Made by a program: the position numbers and the translations under genes. 64,000 nucleotides of DNA, from assembly GCA_030526005.1 (NCBI GenBank), contig JAUNDP010000012.1, positions 17,391-81,390 of the forward strand, read 5' to 3'. Positions 27,628 through 36,561 of this stretch are shown here, piece after piece. Under the pieces are notes generated by a model. The model was not told the DNA's origin. It did not search any database and saw only the letters and a list, made by a program, of their open reading frames with translations. The DNA is from Eubacteriales bacterium (GTDB lineage: Bacteria; Bacillota; Clostridia; Lachnospirales; Lachnospiraceae). The stretch's first letter is position 1; each line of letters opens with the position of its first letter.

Positions 27628-30201
27628 ATGAAGTTTGTTGAAAAAGTATTTGGGACTCATAGCTCCAGAGAGCTGAAAAGAATCATGCCTCTGGTCAAAA
27701 AGATTGAAGATCTGCGCCCGACAATGCAGGCGCTCACGGATGAAGAGCTGAGAGGAAAAACAGAAGAGTATAAGAAGAGACTGCAGCAAGGTGAGACACT
27801 CGATGATCTGCTTCCGGAAGCATTTGCTACCGTGCGCGAAGCGAGCAAGAGAGTTTTGAATATGGAGCATTATCCGGTACAGTTAATCGGAGGGATTATT
27901 CTGCATCAGGGACGTATCGCTGAGATGAGAACAGGTGAAGGTAAGACGCTTGTGTCAACAACGCCGGCATATTTAAATGCGCTGACAGGGAGAGGCGTTC
28001 ACATCGTAACCGTCAACGACTATCTGGCAAAGCGTGACGCTGAGTGGATGGGAAAGGTGCATGAATTTTTAGGCCTGAAAGTCGGCGTTGTTTTAAATGA
28101 TATGGACAACGATGCAAGAAGAGCGGCATATGCGTGCGATATCACTTATGTGACGAACAATGAGCTGGGATTTGATTATCTGAGAGACAACATGGTTATC
28201 TACAAAGAACAGCTGGTACAGAGAGATCTGGCATATGCGATCATCGATGAGGTCGACTCCGTATTGATTGACGAGGCAAGAACACCTCTGATTATTTCCG
28301 GACAGAGCGGAAAGTCAACAAAATTATATGAAGTATGCGATATTCTGGCAAGACAGCTGGAACGCGGCGAGGCAAGCGGCGAAGTGACAAAAATGTCTGC
28401 GATCATGGGAGAAGAGATCACAGAGACCGGAGACTTTATTGTAAATGAAAAAGATAAGATTGTCAGCCTGACGCAGGATGGTATCAAAAAAGTAGAGAAA
28501 TTCTTTAATATTGAAAACCTTGCTGATGCGGAAAATCTGGAAATTCAGCACAATATTGATCTGGCGCTGCGCGCACACAATCTGATGTTCCGCGATAAAG
28601 ACTATGTTGTCAAAGATGATGAAGTATTGATCGTCGATGAGTTTACAGGTCGTATTATGCCGGGAAGAAGATATTCTGACGGTCTGCACCAGGCAATCGA
28701 GGCAAAAGAGCATGTAAAAGTAAAACGAGAGAGCAAGACGCTTGCCACAATCACATTCCAGAACTTCTTTAATAAATACGAAAAGAAGAGTGGTATGACT
28801 GGTACCGCTCTCACAGAAGAAAAAGAATTCCGTGAAATCTATGGCATGGACGTTGTGGAAATTCCGACAAACCGTCCGGTTCAGCGAAAAGATTTAGACG
28901 ATGCTGTTTATATGACGAAAAAGGAAAAATTCCATGCAGTTGTAAGAGCCATCAAAGAAGCGCATGATAAAGGTCAGCCTGTTCTGGTAGGTACGATCAC
29001 AATCGATACATCCGAACTTTTAAGCTCTATGCTGAGAAAAGAGGGAATTCCTCACAAAGTCCTGAATGCGAAATTCCATGAGATGGAAGCTGAGATCGTG
29101 GCAGACGCCGGTATTCACGGAGCAGTCACGATTGCGACAAACATGGCTGGACGTGGTACGGATATCAAGCTGGATGACAAGTCAAAAGAGCTGGGCGGAT
29201 TAAAAATTATCGGTACAGAGCGTCATGAATCAAGACGTATCGACAATCAGCTGCGCGGTCGTTCCGGACGTCAGGGAGATCCGGGAGAATCCAGATTTTA
29301 CATTTCTCTGGAAGACGATCTGATGAGATTGTTCGGATCAGAAAAACTGATGGGAGTATTTAAATCTCTCGGAGTAAAGGAAGACGAACAGATTGAACAT
29401 AAAATGCTCAGCAGCGCAATCGAAAAAGCGCAGATGAAGATTGAGAGCAACAACTATGGAATCCGTAAAAACCTGCTGGAATATGACCAGGTCAACAACG
29501 AACAGCGTGAGATCATTTATAAAGAGAGACGTCGCGTACTTGACGGCGAGAGCATGAGAGATTCTATCTTTAAGATGATCAATGACTGCGTAGACCGCTA
29601 TATCGATCTGTGCATCCCATCCGATCAGGAACGCAGCGAGTGGGATTTAAAAGAACTGGACAGAGTTGTTCTGCGTATTATTCCATTGCAGCCGATCACA
29701 GAGGAAGATATTAAAGATATCAAAAAGAAGGATGAACTGAGACAGTATCTGAAAGAAAAAGCAGTAAAAATGTACGAGGAGAAAGAAGCACAGTTCCCAG
29801 AAGCAGAACAGCTGCGTGAGTTGGAGCGTGTCATTCTCTTAAAGGTAATTGACCGGAAGTGGATGGATCATATCGACGATATGGAACAGCTGCGTCAGGG
29901 AATCGGACTTCAGGCATATGGACAGAAAGATCCAAAAGTAGAATATAAAATGCAGGCATATGACATGTTCAATGAAATGTCAGCTGCCATTCAGGAAGAG
30001 ACGATCCAGCTTCTGTACCATGTAAAACTGGAACAGAAAGTAGAGAGAGAAGAAGTAGCAAAAGTGACAGGAACAAATAAGGATGAAAGTCTTGCAAAAG
30101 CGCCGAAGAAACGCGAAGAAAACAAGGTTTATCCGAATGATCCATGTCCATGCGGAAGCGGCAAAAAATATAAACAGTGCTGCGGAAGAAAAAGAGTATA
30201 A
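27628..30201 (+). CDS. secA: Preprotein translocase ATPase SecA
   Basis: 857 residues. Walker [10 protein letters not shown] (near 98-106), DEVD box I-I-D-E-V-D-S-V-L, helicase motif T-N-M-A-G-R-G-T-D and a C-terminal SEC-C zinc motif [15 protein letters not shown]. SecA drives secretory proteins through SecYEG with ATP, so it is the motor for the signal-peptide proteins in this window. Confidence 0.98.
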   Translation: MKFVEKVFGTHSSRELKRIMPLVKKIEDLRPTMQALTDEELRGKTEEYKKRLQQGETLDDLLPEAFATVREASKRVLNMEHYPVQLIGGIILHQGRIAEMRTGEGKTLVSTTPAYLNALTGRGVHIVTVNDYLAKRDAEWMGKVHEFLGLKVGVVLNDMDNDARRAAYACDITYVTNNELGFDYLRDNMVIYKEQLVQRDLAYAIIDEVDSVLIDEARTPLIISGQSGKSTKLYEVCDILARQLERGEASGEVTKMSAIMGEEITETGDFIVNEKDKIVSLTQDGIKKVEKFFNIENLADAENLEIQHNIDLALRAHNLMFRDKDYVVKDDEVLIVDEFTGRIMPGRRYSDGLHQAIEAKEHVKVKRESKTLATITFQNFFNKYEKKSGMTGTALTEEKEFREIYGMDVVEIPTNRPVQRKDLDDAVYMTKKEKFHAVVRAIKEAHDKGQPVLVGTITIDTSELLSSMLRKEGIPHKVLNAKFHEMEAEIVADAGIHGAVTIATNMAGRGTDIKLDDKSKELGGLKIIGTERHESRRIDNQLRGRSGRQGDPGESRFYISLEDDLMRLFGSEKLMGVFKSLGVKEDEQIEHKMLSSAIEKAQMKIESNNYGIRKNLLEYDQVNNEQREIIYKERRRVLDGESMRDSIFKMINDCVDRYIDLCIPSDQERSEWDLKELDRVVLRIIPLQPITEEDIKDIKKKDELRQYLKEKAVKMYEEKEAQFPEAEQLRELERVILLKVIDRKWMDHIDDMEQLRQGIGLQAYGQKDPKVEYKMQAYDMFNEMSAAIQEETIQLLYHVKLEQKVEREEVAKVTGTNKDESLAKAPKKREENKVYPNDPCPCGSGKKYKQCCGRKRV

Positions 30202-30222
30202 AAAATAGAATAGAAAAGCAGA

Positions 30223-30268
30223 CAGGAAAAAGGCTTGCCATTTCGACATTCCTTTTTCCTGATTTTTA
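30223..30268 (+). terminator. Terminator between secA and prfB
   Basis: CAGGAAAAAGG (30223-30233) pairs with CCTTTTTCCTG (30251-30261), followed by ATTTTT. It leaves only ~18 bp before the prfB start, so part of prfB expression may come by read-through. Confidence 0.7.
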
Positions 30269-30286
30269 GGAAAGAAGGTGAAGCGA

Positions 30287-31412
30287 ATGGTAGAATTAGA
30301 TCAGTTTAAGTACGTTCTCGGTACATATGAGAAACCATTGGTGGAAGTGAGGGATTCACTTTGACCTGGCTAACAAAGAGCAGCGTATCCAGGAATTAGA
30401 GAGAAAGATGGAAGAACCGGGATTCTGGGATAAACCGGAAGAGTCTCAGGAGTCCATGAAAACCTTAAAGGGACTGAAAGACGATGTGGAGACGTATCGT
30501 CAGCTGAAACAGAAATATGAAGACATTGAAACACTGATTGCAATGGGCTATGAGGAGAATGACGCTTCTTTGATTCCGGAGATTCAGGCTGAATTGGATG
30601 ACTTTATTGAGACCTATGAAGGAATCCGTGTAAAGACACTGCTTTCCGGAGAGTATGACAAGGACAATGCGATTGTGACGCTCCATGCCGGAGCCGGGGG
30701 AACAGAGTCCTGCGACTGGGCGGGAATGCTTTATCGTATGTATACAAGATGGGCAGAGAAGAAAGGATATCAGGTGGAAGTGCTTGATTATCTTGACGGA
30801 GACGAAGCCGGAATCAAGTCTGTGACCTTTCAGGTAAATGGAGAAAACGCGTACGGCTATCTGAAATCAGAAAAAGGCGTTCATCGTCTTGTGCGCATCT
30901 CACCATTTAATGCGGCAGGAAAACGTCAGACTTCTTTTGTCTCATGCGATGTCATGCCGGACATTGAAGAAAATATTGATATTGAAATCCGAGACGAGGA
31001 TATCCGTGTGGACACATACCGTTCCAGCGGCGCCGGCGGTCAGCATATCAATAAGACTTCTTCCGCAGTCCGAATTACACATCTGCCGACGAATATTGTG
31101 GTGCAGTGTCAGAATGAGCGCTCTCAGCATATGAACAAAGACAAGGCAATGCAGATGCTGAAAGCAAAATTATATTTGATGGAACAGCAGAAAAATGCAG
31201 AGAAACTTTCTGATATCCGAGGCGAGGTGTCAGATAACGGATGGGGAAGCCAGATTCGCTCTTACGTTCTCCAGCCGTATACGATGGTGAAAGATCATCG
31301 TACAAATGCCGAAACAGGAAATGCCGAGCAGGTATTGGATGGCGGCATTGATCATTTTATCAATGCCTACCTGAAATGGCTGACACTTGGAAAAAAGAAG
31401 GAAGAAGAATAG
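30287..31412 (+). CDS. prfB: Peptide chain release factor 2, programmed +1 frameshift
   Basis: 374 residues if the ribosome shifts. Translation starts at the ATG at 30287 and after 25 codons meets CTT TGA (30359-30364). Reading shifts +1 (skip T30362) and continues GAC-CTG-GCT at 30363 to the stop at 31412. The SPF stop-recognition tripeptide (R-I-S-P-F-N) and GGQ (S-S-G-A-G-G-Q-H-I-N) identify RF2, which reads UAA and UGA. The in-frame TGA lets RF2 level control its own synthesis. The usual upstream Shine-Dalgarno AGGGGG is here only a weak GAGGGA, 6 bases further from the shift codon than in the classic site. Confidence 0.95.
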
Positions 31413-31418
31413 AATCAG

Positions 31419-31453
31419 CAGACATCAGGCATTGACCCTGGTGTCTGTTTTTT
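31419..31453 (+). terminator. Terminator between prfB and the SPFH gene
   Basis: CAGACATCAGG (31419-31429) pairs with CCTGGTGTCTG (31437-31447), then T7. The next gene starts 16 bp beyond, with no room for a promoter after it. Confidence 0.8.
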
Positions 31454-31468
31454 TAGGAAGGAATTGCG

Positions 31469-32755
31469 ATGGGAATTATTAAATCAATGATAAGCAGTGC
31501 GACAACAGCGATCGGAGAAGGATTACAGGATCAGTTTTTAGAAGTAATTGAGCCGGAAGACATGGGAGAACAGACGGTCATGACAAGAGGCGTTCAAGTG
31601 CGAAGAGGACGCGGCGGAAACCGTCGGGGAAATGAAAATATCATCTCGAATGGTTCTGTCATTCATGTATATGACAGCCAGTTTATGATCGTGACAGACG
31701 GCGGAAGAATCATCGACTATACAGCAGAACCGGGCTATTATACGGTTGATAATTCCTGTATGCCTTCTATGTATAATGGGGAGCTGGGGGATGCGCTGAC
31801 AGAGACATTTGAGAGAATCAAATTTGGAGGAATTACGCCTCAGGAGCAAAGAGTGTATTACATCAATTTACAGGAAATAAGGGGCCTGAAGTTTGGAACA
31901 AAAAACCCAGTCAATTATTTTGACAATTTTTATCAGGCAGAATTGTTTCTTCGGGCACATGGCACATACTCGATTAAAATTACAGATCCGCTGAAGTTTT
32001 ATGAGGAAGTCGTGCCGAGAAACAGAGATCAGATAGAAGCGGAAGAGATCAGCGAACAGTTTCGGAATGAATTTTTAGATGCGCTGCAGTCCAGTATCAA
32101 TCAGATGTCTGTCGATGGCATCCGCATTTCTTTTGTGACATCTAAGAGCAGAGAACTGAGTAAATATATGGCAGATGTGCTGGACGAATTGTGGAGAAAC
32201 AGTAGAGGGGTGGAGATTCAGAATGTCGGAATCGCCAATCTTTCTTATGATGAAGAGTCGAAAGCGCTGATTCAGATGAGAAACAAAGGCGCCATGTTAG
32301 GAGATCCATATGTCAGAGAAGGATATCTTCAGGGAGCGATTGCGCGTGGCATAGAAGCGGCAGGAAACAATCCGTCCGGCAGCATGAATGGGTTTATGGG
32401 CGTCAATATGGGGATGGCATCGTTTGGAGCAGGCAATGCTCTGTTATGGAACCAACAGCAAAATATGAACTCAAAAGAGCACAGAACCAGCGGGGAGAAT
32501 GATTCTGCTTACAGCAAGGGCGCCAGAGAATGGCGATGCGAATGTGGCACTGTGAATGAAGGCAGATTTTGTCAGGGATGTGGAAGACCTCGTATACAGG
32601 ATAACAGATGGCGATGTAGCTGCGGTACGGTCAATGAAGGAAATTTCTGTCAAGGCTGTGGGAAACCACATTTAAAAAATACGAGATGGACATGCAGCTG
32701 CAGCACGGTCAATGAAGGGAATTTTTGCCAGGGATGCGGAAAACCACGCCCATAA
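31469..32755 (+). CDS. SPFH-domain protein with three C-terminal zinc ribbons (YdjI-like)
   Basis: 428 residues, RBS TAGGAAGGAA. Residues about 1-300 form an SPFH/virion-core-like domain (starts G-I-I-K-S-M-I-S). A Gly/Met/Asn-rich linker leads to three near-identical ~23-residue zinc ribbons (first at about 354: W-R-C-E-C-G-T-V-N-E-G-R-F-C-Q-G-C-G). In the third the residue after the second Cys is Ser instead of Gly, but all Cys pairs remain. It resembles B. subtilis YdjI, part of an envelope-stress module. It is cytoplasmic, probably membrane-associated through partners. It heads a three-gene cluster. Confidence 0.85.
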   Translation: MGIIKSMISSATTAIGEGLQDQFLEVIEPEDMGEQTVMTRGVQVRRGRGGNRRGNENIISNGSVIHVYDSQFMIVTDGGRIIDYTAEPGYYTVDNSCMPSMYNGELGDALTETFERIKFGGITPQEQRVYYINLQEIRGLKFGTKNPVNYFDNFYQAELFLRAHGTYSIKITDPLKFYEEVVPRNRDQIEAEEISEQFRNEFLDALQSSINQMSVDGIRISFVTSKSRELSKYMADVLDELWRNSRGVEIQNVGIANLSYDEESKALIQMRNKGAMLGDPYVREGYLQGAIARGIEAAGNNPSGSMNGFMGVNMGMASFGAGNALLWNQQQNMNSKEHRTSGENDSAYSKGAREWRCECGTVNEGRFCQGCGRPRIQDNRWRCSCGTVNEGNFCQGCGKPHLKNTRWTCSCSTVNEGNFCQGCGKPRP

Positions 32756-32793
32756 AAGGATAATGAGAGAAGAAAACGAGAGGAGGGGGTCAG

Positions 32794-33846
32794 ATGGCAG
32801 CGGTCAGCTACCATTGTCCAAACTGTGGAGGAGAGTTACGATTTGATCCAACTATTCAGAGATATAAATGTGATTATTGCGGATCTGATTTTGAAGTGGA
32901 AGAAAAAAAAGAGATGGAAAGAGAGACGGCAGAATCCTATTCTTTTGACGCTGGAGAGGACAAGAGAGAAGAATTTGAAGGAATGGTCTACACCTGTCCT
33001 TCCTGTGGCGCAGAGATTGTGACAGACGAGACGACAGCGGCGACTGTTTGTTATTATTGTCATACGCCTGTCGTCTTATCCGGAAAACTGTCGGGAGAAT
33101 ATATGCCGGATGCGATCCTTCCGTTTGCATTTGACAAAAAAGAGGCAGAGAGACGCTTTTTACAGTTTGTGAAAACGAAAAAATATGTGCCTGCTCGCTT
33201 TTTTCAGAAAAAACAGATTGAGATGCTGAAAGGAGTTTACTTTCCATTCTGGGTCTGTGAATGTAAGGCAGAAGGAAATTTAAGAGGAGAAGGTGTCCGT
33301 ACTCGTGTCTGGAGACAGGGTGATATCGAATTTACAGAGAGAAATACCTACCATGTGGAGAGAGCAGGGCAGGCAGAATTTAAAAATATCGTAAAGAATG
33401 CGCTTGGAAAAGCAAAAAATGATCTGACACAAGGCGTTCATCCATTCGATCTTGCGCAGGCAAAGCCATTTTCCATGGGATATCTTGCAGGGTTTCAGGC
33501 GGAAAAGCGCGATATAGAAAAAAGAGAACTGGAAGATGAGGTCGAAAGAGAAGTCAAAAATCATACGAAAAAGATGCTGGAACAATCCATGGGAGGATAT
33601 AGTGTAAAAAATATAGACAGCTGCTTTGTTCATATGATAGAAGAAAAATGGAAGTATGTGCTGGTCCCTGTCTGGACATTGACCTATAAGGGGAAAAATA
33701 ATGAAGTTTATTACTATGCAATGAATGGACAAGATGGAAAGATATGCGGAAAATTTCCTATCTCTTACAAAAAATTATGGCTTCATTCGGGACTTCTGGC
33801 GGTCGCAGTGATGATACTTTGCATGATAGGAGGATATCTCGCATGA
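32794..33846 (+). CDS. Zinc-ribbon membrane protein (YdjG-like)
   Basis: 350 residues, RBS GAGGAGGGGG. Two zinc ribbons at the N-terminus: C8-x2-C11 with C26-x2-C29, and C68-x2-C71 with C86-x2-C89. A mixed alpha/beta core follows, and a C-terminal hydrophobic anchor (about 327-347). Resembles YdjG of B. subtilis; sometimes mislabelled as PriA-like because of the ribbons. Its last codon overlaps the start of the TPM gene (ATGA), so the two are coupled. In B. subtilis the corresponding proteins help recruit PspA to the membrane; no pspA is present here. Confidence 0.75.
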   Translation: MAAVSYHCPNCGGELRFDPTIQRYKCDYCGSDFEVEEKKEMERETAESYSFDAGEDKREEFEGMVYTCPSCGAEIVTDETTAATVCYYCHTPVVLSGKLSGEYMPDAILPFAFDKKEAERRFLQFVKTKKYVPARFFQKKQIEMLKGVYFPFWVCECKAEGNLRGEGVRTRVWRQGDIEFTERNTYHVERAGQAEFKNIVKNALGKAKNDLTQGVHPFDLAQAKPFSMGYLAGFQAEKRDIEKRELEDEVEREVKNHTKKMLEQSMGGYSVKNIDSCFVHMIEEKWKYVLVPVWTLTYKGKNNEVYYYAMNGQDGKICGKFPISYKKLWLHSGLLAVAVMILCMIGGYLA

Positions 33847-34640
33847 AAAAATGGAAAACAGGGATCGGATGTCTGATTTTTTCTTTCCTTTTCTTTATGC
33901 CATATCATGGTCAGGCACAGACATCCTATGTATACGATCAGGCAGATCTCTTGAGTGAAGCGCAGGAACAAACGCTGCAGGGATGGGCAGAAGAGAAGAA
34001 AGAAACAGAGAAACAAAATTTTGTTTTTCTGACATCAGAAGATACAGGAAATCAAGACACAAAGACGTATGCAGATCAATTTTATGACAGCCATGGATTT
34101 GAAAAACAGGATGGAATTTTATTTTTTATCGACATGGATAACAGACAGCTGACCGTCTCCACAACAGGAAGTATGAGAAACAGCATGACAGATGAGAGAG
34201 TTGATGAAGTACTGGAAGAAGTGAAACCATATGCATCAGATGGAGCATATTATCAGGTATTTACACAACTTGGGGAAAAGACGATTGCTTCTTTGAAAGA
34301 TATGGAACAGATCCCGTCTGGAACGCATGGAGACGAAGCAGAGTTTGAGGAGAAAAAAGAAATCACGGCAAGTGAGGCAGAAGGCGCGTTTTTGACGGCT
34401 TTGCTTGTTGGTGGAATTTTTTTCTTGGTGATTCGCAGAAAGTATCATGCGAACAGAAAGACAGCTGCATACGCATACCGGGAAAATGCTACGCTTGATA
34501 TGACAAAACAGACCGATGATCTCATTCACCATACTGTGACAAGAAGACGGATTGAAAGAGAAGAGACAGAAGCAGATGTGGCAGGAGGAAACGGAAGTCA
34601 AAATCAGGATGATCACGGGGGAGGAAGTATAGGTTTTTGA
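33843..34640 (+). CDS. TPM-domain membrane protein (YdjH-like)
   Basis: 265 residues from the ATG at 33843, inside the previous gene's last codons, preceded by AGGAGG; longer upstream frames have no RBS. A signal peptide (to about A-Q-A at 24-26) is followed by a TPM domain (V-Y-D-Q-A-D-L-L-S-E-A-Q through D-G-I-L-F-F-I-D), one transmembrane helix near 180-196 and a cytoplasmic tail ending in Gly-rich G-G-G-S-I-G-F, a familiar feature of TPM proteins. TPM domains act in envelope maintenance; function here is inferred from the module. Confidence 0.8.
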   Translation: MKKWKTGIGCLIFSFLFFMPYHGQAQTSYVYDQADLLSEAQEQTLQGWAEEKKETEKQNFVFLTSEDTGNQDTKTYADQFYDSHGFEKQDGILFFIDMDNRQLTVSTTGSMRNSMTDERVDEVLEEVKPYASDGAYYQVFTQLGEKTIASLKDMEQIPSGTHGDEAEFEEKKEITASEAEGAFLTALLVGGIFFLVIRRKYHANRKTAAYAYRENATLDMTKQTDDLIHHTVTRRRIEREETEADVAGGNGSQNQDDHGGGSIGF

Positions 34641-34664
34641 ACTTTTTGTGCAGAGAAAAAAGTC

Positions 34665-34693
34665 TTGCATGAAAGCAATAAATGTGGTACGAT
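34665..34693 (+). promoter_or_regulatory. Promoter of the ACT-hom unit
   Basis: TTGCAT (34665-34670), 17-bp spacer, TACGAT (34688-34693). Confidence 0.65.
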
Positions 34694-34750
34694 CTTCCTT
34701 ATGAAAACAGATGTATCTCTGGTGCAAACACGGAGGAGGAATATAGACAG

Positions 34751-35194
34751 ATGGAAGAGAAAAGCAAATATTTTGTTGTAAAACAAAAAGCAGTTCCGGA
34801 AGTTCTCTTAAAAGTGGTCGAGGCGAAACGACTTCTGGAATCGGAAAAGGTAGAGACGGTGCAGGAAGCGACAGAGCGTACCGGAATCAGCCGCAGCTCT
34901 TTTTATAAATATAAGGATGATATTTTCCCTTTTCATCAAAACGCAAAAGGAAAAACGATCACTTTTGTGATACAGATGGATGATGAACCTGGTTTGTTAT
35001 CGGATGTATTAAAGATTGTGGCAGAGTTCAGGGCAAATATTCTGACGATTCATCAGAGTATTCCGATTAACGGGATTGCTTCCCTCACATTAAGTGTGGA
35101 GGTTTTGCCGAACACGGGAGATATTTCGCAGATGATTGAAGAAATTGAAGAGAAATCAGGTGTTCAGTACCTGAAAATTTTAGCTAGGGAGTGA
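34751..35194 (+). CDS. PheB-type ACT-domain protein (UPF0735)
   Basis: 147 residues from the ATG at 34751. GGAGGAGG lies about 13 bases upstream, a long spacing, but no better start exists. The N-terminal half has a helix-turn-helix-like segment (T-G-I-S-R-S-S-F-Y-K-Y), and the C-terminal half an ACT domain (F-V-I-Q-M-D-D-E-P-G-L-L-S-D-V). ACT domains sense amino acids. It lies 7 bp before hom, so it could regulate threonine or methionine synthesis. In B. subtilis a relative is a repressor of threonine genes; this is inferred by family only. Confidence 0.8.
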   Translation: MEEKSKYFVVKQKAVPEVLLKVVEAKRLLESEKVETVQEATERTGISRSSFYKYKDDIFPFHQNAKGKTITFVIQMDDEPGLLSDVLKIVAEFRANILTIHQSIPINGIASLTLSVEVLPNTGDISQMIEEIEEKSGVQYLKILARE

Positions 35195-35201
35195 AAAGAA
35201 A

Positions 35202-36425
35202 ATGGTTCAGATCGCAATATTAGGATATGGCACAGTAGGATCAGGAGTGGTGGAAGTACTCAATACAAATAAAAACAGTATCGCTAAAAAAACAGGTGAA
35301 GAAATTCAGATCAAATATGTGCTAGATTTAAGAGATTTTCCGGGAGACCCGATTCAGGAAAAAATAGTACATGACTTTAATATGATTTTAAATGATCCTG
35401 AAGTGGCGATTGTAGCAGAGGTGATGGGAGGCGTAGAACCGGCTTACACCTTTACAAAAAAAGCTCTGATGGCCGGAAAAAGCGTATGCACATCCAACAA
35501 AGAACTGGTTGCACGGCACGGGGCAGAGCTTTTGCAGACTGCAAAAGAAAACAATGTCAATTATCTGTTTGAGGCGAGCTGCGGCGGAGGAATTCCGATC
35601 ATCCGTCCGTTAAATTCTTCTCTGACAGGAGATCAGATTGATGAGATCACCGGTATCTTAAATGGAACGACAAACTATATTCTGTCTAAAATGATCCAGG
35701 AGGGATCTGAATTTGACGATGTGTTAAAAGAGGCGCAGGAAAAAGGATATGCGGAGAGAAATCCTGAGGCAGATGTGAAAGGATATGATGCCTGCCGTAA
35801 AATTGCGATTTTGTCTTCCCTTGCATTTGGGAAACAGGTAAATTTTGAAGATGTCTATACAGAAGGAATCTCAAAGATTTCTTTAGCTGATATTCAATAT
35901 GCAAAGGCGATGAACTGCTCTATCAAACTGCTGGCGAGCAGCAGACGCGAGGGAGAGGACGTCTATGCGATGGTCTGCCCTGTCCTTGTGGACAAGGAAG
36001 ATCCGCTTTTCAGCGTGAACGGCGTATTTAATGCTATTTTTGTGCATGGAAATATGCTGGGAGACGCCATGTTTTATGGAAGCGGCGCCGGAAAGCTGCC
36101 GACAGCAAGCGCAGTGGTAGGAGATATCGTAGACGAGGCAAAAAACAGAGGCAGAAATGTGATGGCTTCCTGGGGCGAAGAGCGTCTGGCGCTTGCGGAT
36201 GTCAAGACATCTAAAAGTATGTTCTTCGTGCGCGTATGCAAAACAGCAGAGACCGATTTAGAAAAAACAGAAGCAATATTTGGACGTGTGAAACCAGTTG
36301 TGCTGGAGGAATTGCCGGGAGAATTTGGTTTTGTCACAGAAGAAATGACAGAAGCAGAATTTGAAGAAAGAAAAGAAAAATTCGGCAGTGTGATCAGCCG
36401 GATTCGTGTTCGCCGTGCAGAGTAA
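35202..36425 (+). CDS. hom: Homoserine dehydrogenase
   Basis: 407 residues. NAD(P)-binding G-Y-G-T-V-G-S-G-V at the start, catalytic Lys-region and E-A-S-C-G-G-G-I-P-I-I (about 125-135), then N-G-T-T-N-Y-I-L-S. The C-terminal ~60 residues replace the usual full ACT domain with a short variant. It reduces aspartate semialdehyde to homoserine, the branch to threonine and methionine. It lies between the ACT gene and the ApgM-like gene, with lysC beyond. Confidence 0.95.
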   Translation: MVQIAILGYGTVGSGVVEVLNTNKNSIAKKTGEEIQIKYVLDLRDFPGDPIQEKIVHDFNMILNDPEVAIVAEVMGGVEPAYTFTKKALMAGKSVCTSNKELVARHGAELLQTAKENNVNYLFEASCGGGIPIIRPLNSSLTGDQIDEITGILNGTTNYILSKMIQEGSEFDDVLKEAQEKGYAERNPEADVKGYDACRKIAILSSLAFGKQVNFEDVYTEGISKISLADIQYAKAMNCSIKLLASSRREGEDVYAMVCPVLVDKEDPLFSVNGVFNAIFVHGNMLGDAMFYGSGAGKLPTASAVVGDIVDEAKNRGRNVMASWGEERLALADVKTSKSMFFVRVCKTAETDLEKTEAIFGRVKPVVLEELPGEFGFVTEEMTEAEFEERKEKFGSVISRIRVRRAE

Positions 36426-36490
36426 AAGAAAAATGGCGGAATCTTCAAAATATATGAGATAAGATGAATTGAAAAAAGAAAAATCTTTGG

Positions 36491-36531
36491 AGGTTCCCCA
36501 CAAAATATTTTTTTGATTTTGTGGGGAACCT
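36491..36531 (+). promoter_or_regulatory. Large perfect hairpin upstream of ApgM-like gene
   Basis: A perfect 16-bp stem (36491-36506 with 36516-36531) with a 9-base T-rich loop lies between hom and the next start at 36562. No clean T-run follows (TTGAAAATT), so it is a poor simple terminator. It may be a partial terminator, an mRNA-stability or processing element. Confidence 0.6.
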
Positions 36532-36561
36532 TTGAAAATTTATAAAATACAGGAGGAAAAA

